Positions 32,742-41,837 of a DNA stretch of 44,632 nucleotides are shown piece after piece; positions within the stretch are counted from its first letter, which is position 1; each line of letters begins with the position of its first letter. The DNA is taken from positions 1 to 44,632 of the forward strand of contig DBZY01000094.1 of the NCBI GenBank assembly GCA_002311835.1, in the 5' to 3' direction. The position numbers were made by a program, and so were the translations under genes. The notes below the pieces were generated by a model. That model was not told the DNA's origin. It saw only the letters and a program-made list of their open reading frames with translations, and did not search any database. Source of the stretch: Proteobacteria bacterium UBA1148. GTDB taxonomy: Bacteria; Pseudomonadota; Gammaproteobacteria; Steroidobacterales; Rariloculaceae.

Positions 32742-33977
32742 TTAGAAATTCCCTTGAAACCAATTTTTCATTCTTGCAAACACGCCGGATATACCCACCT
32801 TAGTGGCTGATCTGTCTGCATGAGCTTGAGAGGTTTCCTTCCCGTAGAGAAGAAGACCAACACCTGTAGCGTGAATCGGGTTGCGTACCACATCGAAGAG
32901 ACCTTCCACGTGTTGCGGTACCCCCAAGCGAACAGGTACATGGAAAATTTCTTCTGCAAGCTCAACTGCTCCTTCCATCTTTGCGCTCCCACCTGTTAAG
33001 ACGACCCCCGCAGCAATCAATTCTTCAAATCCCGAACGCCTCAACTCGTCACGCACCAAAGAAAAGAGTTCCTCATAACGAGGCTCCACAACTTCCGCAA
33101 GTGTTTGCCGTGCTAGTCGACGTGGCGGACGATCCCCAACACTTGGCACCTCTATAGTCTCATCCGGATTGGCCAGCTGTGATAACGCACAGGCGTACTT
33201 GATCTTAATTTCTTCGGCATATTGGGTTGGCGTGCGAAGCGATACCGCAATGTCATTTGTCACCTGATCACCTGCGATAGGTATTACGGCTGTATGCTGA
33301 ATCGCGCCACCGTAAAAAACTGCAATATCTGTCGTGCCTCCCCCCATATCAACCAAACAGATTCCAAGTTCTTTCTCATCTTCGGTTAATACAGAATAAC
33401 TAGATGCCAGCTGCTCTAACACAACATCCTCCACACTGAGCCCGCAGCGCTGAACACACTTAACGATATTTTGTGCAGCGCTCACTGCACCGGTAACAAG
33501 ATGAACTTTCGCCTCTAGCCGAACACCGGACATTCCAATGGGCTCGCGTATCCCCTCTTGGGAATCAATCAAAAACTCTTGCGGCAGCACGTGTAGAACT
33601 TTCTGATCCGATGGAATTGCGACTGCTCGAGCTGCGTCAATCACACGGTCAACATCACTGCTGCTGACTTCCTTATCACGTATAGCAACAATACCGTGGG
33701 AATTAAGACTCCGAATGTGGCTCCCCGCGATACCTGCGTAAACGGTGTTAATCTCGCATCCCGCCATAAGTTCTGCCTCTTCTATAGCTCGCTGAATCGA
33801 CTGAACTGTGGATTCGATGTTTACAACTACACCACGCTTGAGCCCCCGGGATGGATTAGAGCCGATACCAATTACTTCAAGCACGTTCTCTGGAGAAAGT
33901 TCCCCCACAACGGCCGCAACCTTGGATGTACCAATGTCTAATCCGACGAGCAGCTTCCGATCTTCTCGCCTAGCCAC
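32742..33977 (-). CDS. ftsA: cell division actin-like protein FtsA
   Basis: 411 aa from GTG 33977. FtsA tethers FtsZ to the membrane. Actin-fold ATPase motifs are GLDIGTSKVAAVVGE near the start, VDMGGGTTDIAVF in the middle and VVLTGGSAKMEG late. The C-terminal amphipathic helix FARMKNWFQGNF is the membrane anchor. The frame is open to TTG 33992, but GAGG is well placed before the GTG and almost no ribosome-binding site fits the TTG. It overlaps the ftsQ 3' end by 8 bp. Confidence 0.98.
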   Translation of the reverse strand: MARREDRKLLVGLDIGTSKVAAVVGELSPENVLEVIGIGSNPSRGLKRGVVVNIESTVQSIQRAIEEAELMAGCEINTVYAGIAGSHIRSLNSHGIVAIRDKEVSSSDVDRVIDAARAVAIPSDQKVLHVLPQEFLIDSQEGIREPIGMSGVRLEAKVHLVTGAVSAAQNIVKCVQRCGLSVEDVVLEQLASSYSVLTEDEKELGICLVDMGGGTTDIAVFYGGAIQHTAVIPIAGDQVTNDIAVSLRTPTQYAEEIKIKYACALSQLANPDETIEVPSVGDRPPRRLARQTLAEVVEPRYEELFSLVRDELRRSGFEELIAAGVVLTGGSAKMEGAVELAEEIFHVPVRLGVPQHVEGLFDVVRNPIHATGVGLLLYGKETSQAHADRSATKVGISGVFARMKNWFQGNF

Positions 33978-34764
33978 TGTCGAATACCTCAACCTTACCT
34001 ACAGGCTGTAGATCACTATCCGGATACCACCCCACGGAAAAGCCATTGGCATAGCGAAGATCCACATAGCTAACGCGATCAAACTCCGCAGCGAGTATCG
34101 GAGCTACCACCCGAAATAGTCGGTCCAGTCTCTGGTCTACATTACGGCGACCAATTCGAATTTGCTGGCCACTTTCGAGCTCAATACTCCAAGCGCCACG
34201 TTCATCCATGATTAGAGCTTCGAGCGCCAGATTAGCTTCCGTCAGTCGGCCTCTAAGTCCAAGGTACTGCTTTGCGACTTCCAGTTCGCTACCCTTAGGC
34301 CCGGCCAGGTGCGGCAGCTCCGGAAACACGTGCCGAGCCTCGTTGGCAAAAAGCTCCCCGTGAGTATTTAGAAGTCCCATCTCACCCCAGCGCGCGGCAG
34401 CTTGATGCTCAACGATGCGGACTACCAGTGCGTCTGGCCATTGACGAACAATCTCAACATGCTCTACCCAATCTAGAGATTCCACCCGACGTTGTAACGC
34501 TCCCAAATCGGCTAACAAAAACCCTCGGTCCAATCCAGGCACTAGGGCCGCCTCAACCTGTATAGGCGTCACGCGTTGAAACCTCCCTTCTATATGCAAT
34601 TGCTGAAAAGGGCGGTTCAACAGAACCTGCGTGATGAAGAAGATCGTTACGAGGATGGCAAGTGCACCTGGAGGAGCAAGTACGTACGCCCAGTTTATGG
34701 TAATTTTTGGCAACTCTCGCGGCTTTTTAGCAACTTTGCGTCGATTGAATTTTGTGCGTCTCAT
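33970..34764 (-). CDS. ftsQ: cell division protein FtsQ
   Basis: 264 aa. Bitopic inner-membrane protein of the FtsQLB complex, which licenses septal peptidoglycan synthesis. A basic cytoplasmic N-terminus (MRRTKFNRRKVAKKPR) is followed by one membrane helix (about 26-48), the POTRA domain (QQLHIEGRFQRVTPIQVEAAL and RRVESLDWVEHVEIVRQWPD) and the FtsQ domain (RWGEMGLLNTHGELFANEA). ATG 34764 overlaps the murB stop (ATGA). ddl, usually between murB and ftsQ, is missing. Confidence 0.95.
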   Translation of the reverse strand: MRRTKFNRRKVAKKPRELPKITINWAYVLAPPGALAILVTIFFITQVLLNRPFQQLHIEGRFQRVTPIQVEAALVPGLDRGFLLADLGALQRRVESLDWVEHVEIVRQWPDALVVRIVEHQAAARWGEMGLLNTHGELFANEARHVFPELPHLAGPKGSELEVAKQYLGLRGRLTEANLALEALIMDERGAWSIELESGQQIRIGRRNVDQRLDRLFRVVAPILAAEFDRVSYVDLRYANGFSVGWYPDSDLQPVGKVEVFDSG

Positions 34765-35660
34765 GAAAGCCTTTCCCCTAGAATTCGGACCTCAAGCTCC
34801 AAAGCGATGCCCGAGTCAGCCTTAACCCGATCCCGAACCTCTTCGATTAAGCTCTCGATATCTTCAGCTCTCGCAGAACCTGTGTTGATGATGAAGTTAG
34901 CGTGCTTTTCAGAAACAACGGCATCTCCAAAACGCATGCCTTTCAGCCCTGCGACCTCTATCAATTGCGCAGCGAATCCGTTGGGCGGGTTACGGAACAC
35001 CGATCCACAACTACGTTTTCCCAGCGGCTGAGAGCTCCCTCGCTCTCGCATCAACGCCGTAATACTTGACAGGCTCGCATCACTATCACTACTAAGCGCC
35101 AAGGTCGCGCCCAGAAACCACTCATCAGTTGCCCCCACAACCGATCGGTAAGCTACTTTGAAATCATCGGTAGTTCGAGTGCGGAGCACGCCCTTCCGGT
35201 CAATGGTCTTAACAGATTTCACTACGTCCCATGTTTCACCGCCAAACGCTCCCGCATTCATCACTAATGCGCCACCGAGCGTCCCAGGAATGCCCGCAAA
35301 AAACGCGGCGGGGCCTAGTTTCCATCGCGCGCATTGCCGGGCAAGTACAGTACATGGGACACCCGCTCCCACCTGCACATGCTGCTCGTCAACTCGTTCG
35401 ATTCTGCCTGGAAGATCCAACGTACAGATGACAACACCACGAATACCACCGTCGCGAACCAGCAGGTTTGAGCCCAATCCCACCCAATGAATCTCGTGAT
35501 CGGGGTAGTGTCCAGATAGAAATGTAACTAGATCTTGAATGCTATCTGGTTGATAGAACACATCCACGGGACCACCAACACGCCAGGACGTATGAGCGCT
35601 CATTGGCTCATCTAGCAAAAGTCGTTGTGTCGTATTTTTGCCAGTCACAACCGCTCTCAC
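34761..35660 (-). CDS. murB: UDP-N-acetylenolpyruvoylglucosamine reductase MurB (short type)
   Basis: 299 aa. A flavoenzyme that reduces enolpyruvyl-UDP-GlcNAc to UDP-MurNAc with NADPH. FAD-binding marks are HTSWRVGGPVDVF, GLGSNLLVRDGG and GIPGTLGGALVMNAGAFGGE; the catalytic Ser lies in CGSVFRNPPNG and the catalytic Glu in the C-terminal part (LELEVRILG). The length and GSVFRNP fit the shorter type II MurB rather than the E. coli type I. Start GTG 35660 overlaps the murC stop (GTGA). Confidence 0.97.
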   Translation of the reverse strand: MRAVVTGKNTTQRLLLDEPMSAHTSWRVGGPVDVFYQPDSIQDLVTFLSGHYPDHEIHWVGLGSNLLVRDGGIRGVVICTLDLPGRIERVDEQHVQVGAGVPCTVLARQCARWKLGPAAFFAGIPGTLGGALVMNAGAFGGETWDVVKSVKTIDRKGVLRTRTTDDFKVAYRSVVGATDEWFLGATLALSSDSDASLSSITALMRERGSSQPLGKRSCGSVFRNPPNGFAAQLIEVAGLKGMRFGDAVVSEKHANFIINTGSARAEDIESLIEEVRDRVKADSGIALELEVRILGERLS

Positions 35661-37078
35661 TGCTTCACTCCGACAGGGCCTTTGACGGCGAGCTCTAACG
35701 GCAGAGTCTGTGCCATCGCCCCGATGTTTCCAGCTCCTAGAGTTAACACGATATCGTTAGGTTCGATAATGCCGCCAAGCACGCTAGGTAACATGCCGAT
35801 TTCTTCGATAAAGATGGGCTCTACGATTCCACGGCTTCGTACTGCCCGAGCTAAGGCTCGGCCATCCGCGCCTGCTATCGGTTCCTCTCCGGCCGCATAA
35901 ACATCCGTTAGCAAAAGCAGATCAACTTCGGAAAGCGCCCGCGCAAAGTCATCTATCAGCTCGTGGGTTCGTGTATAGCGGTGCGGTTGAAAAGCAACAA
36001 CGAGACGCCGATTTGGCCAGGCTTCTCTAGCAGCTTTCAGAGTCGCTTCGATTTCAGTTGGGTGATGCGCATAGTCGTCAACAAACGTAGCAATCCCGTT
36101 GAGAGTCGTTACCGTACCCAGTAATTGAAAACGTCTATCGATCCCGGAAAACTTCGAGAATGCTTGCTGTATAGCTTCATCGGGTACACCCAGCTCGGTT
36201 GCAACTGCCACCGCGGCTAGTGAGTTGAGTATGTTATGCCGCCCGGGCAGATTAAGGGTGAGCTGTAGCGGTACCCGCCCGTGACGACGTACCACAAAGG
36301 AACTTGAGAGACCTGATGACTGTGCGTTTTCAGCACGGATGTCAGATTGCTCTGAAAAACCATAACTCATCACCCGCCGCCCCAACCCGGACATGAGTTC
36401 GCAGGTATTGGGGTCATCGTGGCACATAACGGCAACACCATAGAAGGGAAGATTGTGTAGAAAATCAACAAAGCCTTGCTTGAGACGCCCAAGTTCCCCT
36501 TCGTAACTCTGGAGATGATCAGCATCAATATTTGTGACCACCGCAATCATTGGTTGTAAATGCAAGAATGACGCATCACTTTCATCGGCCTCTGCAACCA
36601 GATATCGTCCATCACCTAGCTTGGCGTTAGCATTCACACTCGAGAGTCGGCCACCAATTACGAACGTTGGGTCGAGCCCGCCTTCCGCGAGTACGCTTGC
36701 GGTAAGGCTTGTAGTAGTGGTCTTGCCATGAGTCCCCGCGACGGCAATCCCGTATCGGAATCTCATAAGCTCGGCTAGCATTTCTGCGCGCTGGATAACG
36801 GGTATGCGGCGCCGGTGCGCCTCTAGGACTTCCTCGTTATTTGGCGGGATTGCGCTGGTTACTACAACCACATCAGCCGAACCGAGATTGCTTGCATCAT
36901 GCCCCAAATAGATCCGGGCTCCGAGCCCTGCGAGTCGCTCGGTAACGGAATTGAGTTTGGCATCTGACCCCTGCACAGAGTAACCGAGATTAATGAGGAC
37001 CTCGGCAATACCACCCATACCGACACCTCCGATTCCAATAAAATGGATATGGTGGATAGATCCCATCCGCTCAGTCAT
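35657..37078 (-). CDS. murC: UDP-N-acetylmuramate-L-alanine ligase
   Basis: 473 aa. Adds L-Ala to UDP-MurNAc. The N-terminal Rossmann domain opens with HHIHFIGIGGVGMGGIAEVL, the ATP loop is VAGTHGKTTTTSL near 113-125, and the later VDDYAHHPTEI and AFQPHRYTRT are family signatures. ATG 37078 overlaps the murG stop (ATGA). Order murG-murC-murB is the usual dcw order. Confidence 0.98.
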   Translation of the reverse strand: MTERMGSIHHIHFIGIGGVGMGGIAEVLINLGYSVQGSDAKLNSVTERLAGLGARIYLGHDASNLGSADVVVVTSAIPPNNEEVLEAHRRRIPVIQRAEMLAELMRFRYGIAVAGTHGKTTTTSLTASVLAEGGLDPTFVIGGRLSSVNANAKLGDGRYLVAEADESDASFLHLQPMIAVVTNIDADHLQSYEGELGRLKQGFVDFLHNLPFYGVAVMCHDDPNTCELMSGLGRRVMSYGFSEQSDIRAENAQSSGLSSSFVVRRHGRVPLQLTLNLPGRHNILNSLAAVAVATELGVPDEAIQQAFSKFSGIDRRFQLLGTVTTLNGIATFVDDYAHHPTEIEATLKAAREAWPNRRLVVAFQPHRYTRTHELIDDFARALSEVDLLLLTDVYAAGEEPIAGADGRALARAVRSRGIVEPIFIEEIGMLPSVLGGIIEPNDIVLTLGAGNIGAMAQTLPLELAVKGPVGVKQ

Positions 37079-38163
37079 GACCGCACCTCCGCAAACTCAA
37101 AACAGACATCCGCCAATTTCATAGCAGCGTCCGGCAGTGCTTGCGCCCGTGCACTCTGACCAAGTTGAACTAGGTTTTTACGATCCTCACCCAACTTAAC
37201 GAGCTCACGCGCGAGGCGTTCCGGTGTTAGCTCACTTTCAGGAATCACAATTCCAGCGCCTCGAGACGCGAAGCTCCTTGCATTGTGGGTCTGATGGTCG
37301 TCAATCGCATGAGGGTAAGGCACAAGTATTGCTCCTAGACCCACCGCAGCTAGCTCGGCGATAGTAAGCGCCCCAGCACGACAGATAACTAGATCCGCCC
37401 AACCGTAGGCACTCGCCATATCTTCCACGAATGAATCCAATCGGGCCTCCACTTCAAACTCCGCGTATACCTTGCGAGCTTCTTCCAGTCCCCGGCCCGC
37501 CTGGTGCCAGATATCGAACTCCAGGTCATCTGGTAACTTTGCAAGCGCCTCCGGAACCCGGCGATTCAGCACCCGCGCACCCTGACTGCCACCTAGTACC
37601 AACACCCGAAATAGGGAATCTTTACGAGCTTTAATCCGATCAACAGGCATGGGTAAATTTAGGATCTCCCGACGCACAGGGTTACCAATTAACTCAGCCT
37701 GAACGGTCGCGGGAAAACTTTGTGGGAAAGCTTCGAACACCCGCTGCGCAAGAGACGCTAGAATACGATTCGTGGTTCCGGGAATCGCATTTTGCTCATG
37801 CACTAGTAAAGGTCTCCCGCTCAACCATGCGGCAATGCCTCCCGGCCCGGAAACGAACCCCCCTAACCCTAGGACTACGGCCGGACGGCGGCGGCGTAGC
37901 ATGATGAATGCCAGGAAAATTGCCAGTACCAAGCGGAACGGAGCAAGCAACCAAGCAAACACTCCACGACCTCGCACTCCCGACACGGAAATCCACTCAA
38001 CTTCTATACCAGCATCTGGCACCAGACGCGCCTCCAAACCCTTTCGTGTACCCATCCACACCACAGAGCCCGAGCGGCTGCGAATCTCCTCAGCGACTGC
38101 TAAACCGGGGAACACGTGCCCACCTGTCCCCCCCGCCATGATCATGATTGGACCGTCGCTCAT
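37075..38163 (-). CDS. murG: lipid II synthase MurG
   Basis: 362 aa. GT28 glycosyltransferase that moves GlcNAc from UDP-GlcNAc to lipid I at the inner face of the membrane. The N-terminal G loop is AGGTGGHVFPGLAVAEE, G loop 2 is GGFVSGPGGIAAWLSGRPLL, HEQNAIPG is the acceptor-side motif and VLVLGGSQGARVLN opens the C-terminal domain; CRAGALTIAELAAVGLGAIL binds the donor. It overlaps ftsW and murC by 4 bp each. Confidence 0.98.
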   Translation of the reverse strand: MSDGPIMIMAGGTGGHVFPGLAVAEEIRSRSGSVVWMGTRKGLEARLVPDAGIEVEWISVSGVRGRGVFAWLLAPFRLVLAIFLAFIMLRRRRPAVVLGLGGFVSGPGGIAAWLSGRPLLVHEQNAIPGTTNRILASLAQRVFEAFPQSFPATVQAELIGNPVRREILNLPMPVDRIKARKDSLFRVLVLGGSQGARVLNRRVPEALAKLPDDLEFDIWHQAGRGLEEARKVYAEFEVEARLDSFVEDMASAYGWADLVICRAGALTIAELAAVGLGAILVPYPHAIDDHQTHNARSFASRGAGIVIPESELTPERLARELVKLGEDRKNLVQLGQSARAQALPDAAMKLADVCFEFAEVRS

Positions 38164-39326
38164 GCTCTACTTTTCCCAGCTTCACGAACCGCTGCCCTCC
38201 GCGCGGCTATTACGACCTCGTGGTGGATGCGGGCAAGAAGCCCAAGCGCAACAAGTGTGACAACAATGCTGGTGCGTCCGTAGCTGATTAGCGGCAGAGT
38301 CAGGCCCTTCGTGGGGAGAAGCCCTGTATTAACGCCCATATTGATGAACGCTTGAAGACCCAAGGTGAGCCCTATGCCGGTACTCACAAGCCCTTGAAAG
38401 GGCATCCCCAACGCACTCGCACGAGGGCCCATAGCGATAGCCTTGAACACAACAATTCCAAATAGAACAATGGTGAGCGTTGTGCCTATAACACCAAACT
38501 CTTCCGCCATAACGGCAAAAATGAAATCAGTGTGAGCTTCTGGGAGATAGAAGAGCTTCTGTACACTCCCACCCAAGCCGACACCCAACCAATCACCTCG
38601 ACCGATTGCGATTAGAGACTGTGCCAACTGATAACCGCCTCTTTCCACGTCAGCCCATGGATCCAGAAATGTGGTGAGGCGCTGCAACCGTTCGCCTGAG
38701 TTCAGTGCAAGCACAGACAATGTGGTAATTGCGGCCAGCAAAAAAAGAAAGAAATCTCTGAGCCGGGCACCGCCGACGAACAGTAGTCCCAGGCTTGTGG
38801 CCGTTAAAACGACCGTAGCACCAAAATCTGGTTCCGCCAGCAAAAGCATGCAGGCCAGGGCGACAAGTGCCATGGGCTTGAGAAATCCAAGCATCGTAGT
38901 GCCAAGTTCTCTCTGATGTCTCACCACATAGCTCGAGAGATAGAGCAACAAACAAACGCGAGCCGGTTCTGATGGTTGTAGTGTCAATGGGCCCAAATCC
39001 AACCAGCGAGTACTGCCATTCGCAGTGAGTCCGAATCCAGGGAGGAACACTGAGGCCAACAGTGCCATGGCTGCGAAAAGCAAAACTCCATTTAGCCTGA
39101 GCCAGATCTCCATCGGAATAGCCACCGCAGTGATCGCTCCTAAACAACCGATGGCAATAGCGCCAAAGTGACGAATTAGATAATAGTGGGGTTCACCCAT
39201 CTCACTATCCGCCAGTGTGATAGATGCGGAACTCACCATAATGATTCCCAGCACGAGTAAAGCGATAACCGCTGAAAATAAGGTTGGATCCAGGTTGAAT
39301 CCTTTGAGCCCTAGACTCCGATTCAT
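38160..39326 (-). CDS. ftsW: septal peptidoglycan polymerase FtsW
   Basis: 388 aa. SEDS-family glycosyltransferase that polymerises lipid II at the septum with PBP3. About ten membrane segments. Family motifs include NGSTRWLDLGPLTLQPSEPA, LLAEPDFGATVVL, GGYQLAQSLIAIGRG, LPEAHTDFIFAVMAEEFG and LPLISYGRTSIVVTL. ATG 39326 overlaps the murD stop (ATGA). Confidence 0.97.
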   Translation of the reverse strand: MNRSLGLKGFNLDPTLFSAVIALLVLGIIMVSSASITLADSEMGEPHYYLIRHFGAIAIGCLGAITAVAIPMEIWLRLNGVLLFAAMALLASVFLPGFGLTANGSTRWLDLGPLTLQPSEPARVCLLLYLSSYVVRHQRELGTTMLGFLKPMALVALACMLLLAEPDFGATVVLTATSLGLLFVGGARLRDFFLFLLAAITTLSVLALNSGERLQRLTTFLDPWADVERGGYQLAQSLIAIGRGDWLGVGLGGSVQKLFYLPEAHTDFIFAVMAEEFGVIGTTLTIVLFGIVVFKAIAMGPRASALGMPFQGLVSTGIGLTLGLQAFINMGVNTGLLPTKGLTLPLISYGRTSIVVTLVALGLLARIHHEVVIAARRAAVREAGKSRA

Positions 39327-40720
39327 CGCCGCCTCTCCTTCACTGCAGCAATGAAAGCCTCACCTCGCTCCTGATAATTGGTGAACATATCAAAACTCGC
39401 ACACGCAGGAGATAGCAACACCGTTATCGGTGAAAGCTCTGTGGAGTTGGCTAATTCAATAGCACAGGTCACTGCTTCTCGCATATCACGCGCTGTTTGA
39501 ACTAGTGTTATGGTTGACAATAGTGCACGAAGCTCTTCGGCCGCTTCGCCAATGACTACTGCGCCTACCAGCTTGCCCGCGGAGACTGCAACCAACGGGC
39601 CAAAATCTGCATCTTTGCTACGCCCACCAGCAATCAATACAAACGACCCGGGGAGACCCTCTAGCGCCGCCACTGTTGCACCTACGTTAGTGCCTTTTGA
39701 ATCATTGATGAACACAACCCCCGCGTTCTCATCCACCCACTGGCAACGGTGGGGAAGACCTGTAAATTCGCGCAGTGCATCCAACTGCGTCTTGAGTTTT
39801 GGCTCGGCTAGTGGGCCCGTAAACACATCGGCTAGAGCCATGACGGCAAGCGCATTCGCCTCATTGTGCAGGCCCCTCAACTTCAGCTCGTCAACCGGCA
39901 CAAATGGGTCACCGTCCCGACACAACCACCGCGTATATTGGTGTTCTATCAGTGAATAGCCTACGTCCAATCTCTCACGCACCGAAAAAGGAATAGCGTG
40001 CTTATGCGGGCGCACCATTTCCCGCACCACCTCATCATCCCAGTTGAATACGACGGTCTCCGCAGCACACCCGAGCTGCGCCTTCAAGGCAGCGTAGGAT
40101 TCGAAACTACCGTGCCGGTCAAGATGATCGGGTGAAACGTTCAAGATCGCCGCAATCATCGGTCTCAGATTTTCGGTGATCTCCAACTGGAAGCTGGAAA
40201 GCTCGAGAATGTAAGCCTCAGTGGCTACGCCGAGCAACTCAAGTGCAGGCGGCCCGAGATTTCCTCCTGCAACGGTCTTGAACCCAGCCGAAGACAACAC
40301 ACGTTGCAGCAGTGTAACTACCGTACTTTTCCCGTTAGACCCTGTAACTCCGATAATGGGGGCACTGGCAACCTGAGCGAAAAGTTCTATATCACTGACA
40401 ATCGGTATACCCAACCGCCGAGCCTCGACCATGATCGGGATGTCCAACCCAAGTCCCGGAGAAGGTACTACCCGTGAGACGTCCTTAAGCCAACACACAT
40501 CCATGCTCTCAAGAACGATGGGAAGTTCAAATTGGGCTTGCTGTAACCTTTCTAGTCCTGGCGGATGAGCGCGACTGTCAATTACCAGAACATCTTCACC
40601 GCGAGAAACAAGAAATTGAGCTACCGAAAGCCCGGTAGCGCCTAAGCCCACCACAAGAGTTCGGCTATCCTTTCCCGAAGCCTTCATCTCTTCTTCATTC
40701 CACTGTTCCGCTAAGCTCAT
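39323..40720 (-). CDS. murD: UDP-MurNAc-L-alanine-D-glutamate ligase
   Basis: 465 aa. Adds D-Glu to UDP-MurNAc-L-Ala. VVGLGATGLSVAQFLVSRG opens the Rossmann domain, the ATP loop is VTGSNGKSTVVTLL and the family's LSSFQLE (ELSSFQLEI), NVSPDHLDRHG and FINDSKGTNVGAT motifs are present. Start ATG 40720 gives eleven residues more than an internal ATG (40687), and both have weak ribosome-binding sites. It starts 28 bp after mraY. Confidence 0.97.
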   Translation of the reverse strand: MSLAEQWNEEEMKASGKDSRTLVVGLGATGLSVAQFLVSRGEDVLVIDSRAHPPGLERLQQAQFELPIVLESMDVCWLKDVSRVVPSPGLGLDIPIMVEARRLGIPIVSDIELFAQVASAPIIGVTGSNGKSTVVTLLQRVLSSAGFKTVAGGNLGPPALELLGVATEAYILELSSFQLEITENLRPMIAAILNVSPDHLDRHGSFESYAALKAQLGCAAETVVFNWDDEVVREMVRPHKHAIPFSVRERLDVGYSLIEHQYTRWLCRDGDPFVPVDELKLRGLHNEANALAVMALADVFTGPLAEPKLKTQLDALREFTGLPHRCQWVDENAGVVFINDSKGTNVGATVAALEGLPGSFVLIAGGRSKDADFGPLVAVSAGKLVGAVVIGEAAEELRALLSTITLVQTARDMREAVTCAIELANSTELSPITVLLSPACASFDMFTNYQERGEAFIAAVKERRR

Positions 40721-40748
40721 TAATCTCTTGTATATTTCCGAGGAGGTT

Positions 40749-41837
40749 CTACCTGATCTTTAAACTTGCTAACCCGACGAGCACCAGGATTACTGTGATG
40801 ATCCAAAATCGAACAATTACTTTTGGCTCAGCCCAACCCTTTAACTCAAAATGATGATGCAGCGGGGCCATGCGAAAAATGCGCCGGCCGGTCATCTTGT
40901 AGGAAGCAACCTGGATAATGACTGAGACGGTTTCAACGACGAATACACCGCCCATAATTAGCAATACCAGTTCCTGCCTCACCACCACAGCCACCAAGCC
41001 CAGAGCTGCACCGAGAGACAACGCTCCGATGTCGCCCATGAAAACCTGAGCGGGATAGGTGTTAAACCACAAGAAGCCCAGACCGGCGCCAGCCAGGGCC
41101 GCACAGAAAACGAGCATCTCACCGGCACCCGAAACGTAGGGAATGCCCAGGTAAGATGAAAAAACAATGTTGCCAGCAACGTACGCGAATATGCCTAACG
41201 CTGTGCCCACGAGAACAGCCGGCATAATGGCGAGCCCGTCAAGCCCATCGGTCAGATTGACACCGTTGGAAGCACCGACGATCACAAGATAAGTAAAACT
41301 TACATAGATGATGCCGCTCAAAGGTATAGAAAAATCTGGAAAGTAAGGAATAAGTAACGCGTGCTCCACCACTGGGTTCTCTGCAGTCGCATAGAGCACT
41401 ATTGAGGCGCTGAATCCAACAATGGATTGCCAGAAGAATTTTCTCGATGGGCGCACTCCTTCGGAGCTGCCTATTACGAGTTTCTTATAATCGTCCACAA
41501 ATCCAATCACGCCGAACGCAAGTGTGGTAATAAGAACTATCCACACGAACCGATTCGTCAGGTTGGCCCAGAGCAGCGTGCTCACGACAATAGCAAGTAA
41601 TATCAGGGCCCCACCCATAGTGGGTGTCCCAGCCTTAGGTAAATGGCTCTCTGGCCCCAACTTGCGAATGGATTCGCCCACGCGACGCAAAGACAATCGC
41701 TGGATTACGAAAGGCCCCATTGCAAAAGACAATACCAAAGCGGTAAGCGCGCCCAGAATGGCGCGCAACGTCAGATAACTGAACACATTGAACCCAGCAT
41801 TAAACTGAGTTAGATACTCGGTAAGGTAGATCAACAT
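40749..41837 (-). CDS. mraY: phospho-MurNAc-pentapeptide transferase MraY
   Basis: 362 aa. Integral membrane enzyme that puts phospho-MurNAc-pentapeptide onto undecaprenyl phosphate, making lipid I. Ten membrane helices; FNVFSYLTLRAI at the start, the Mg-binding FVDDYKKL, NLTDGLDGLAIMPA and the cytoplasmic MAPLHHHFELKGWAEPK are signatures. Its start overlaps the end of murF by 7 bp. Confidence 0.98.
   Translation of the reverse strand: MLIYLTEYLTQFNAGFNVFSYLTLRAILGALTALVLSFAMGPFVIQRLSLRRVGESIRKLGPESHLPKAGTPTMGGALILLAIVVSTLLWANLTNRFVWIVLITTLAFGVIGFVDDYKKLVIGSSEGVRPSRKFFWQSIVGFSASIVLYATAENPVVEHALLIPYFPDFSIPLSGIIYVSFTYLVIVGASNGVNLTDGLDGLAIMPAVLVGTALGIFAYVAGNIVFSSYLGIPYVSGAGEMLVFCAALAGAGLGFLWFNTYPAQVFMGDIGALSLGAALGLVAVVVRQELVLLIMGGVFVVETVSVIIQVASYKMTGRRIFRMAPLHHHFELKGWAEPKVIVRFWIITVILVLVGLASLKIR

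Noticed and set aside
33978..33992. ftsA start at TTG 33992
   Set aside because: AAGG abuts this TTG with no spacer, while GTG 33977 has GAGG nine bases upstream and gives the usual FtsA N-terminal length.
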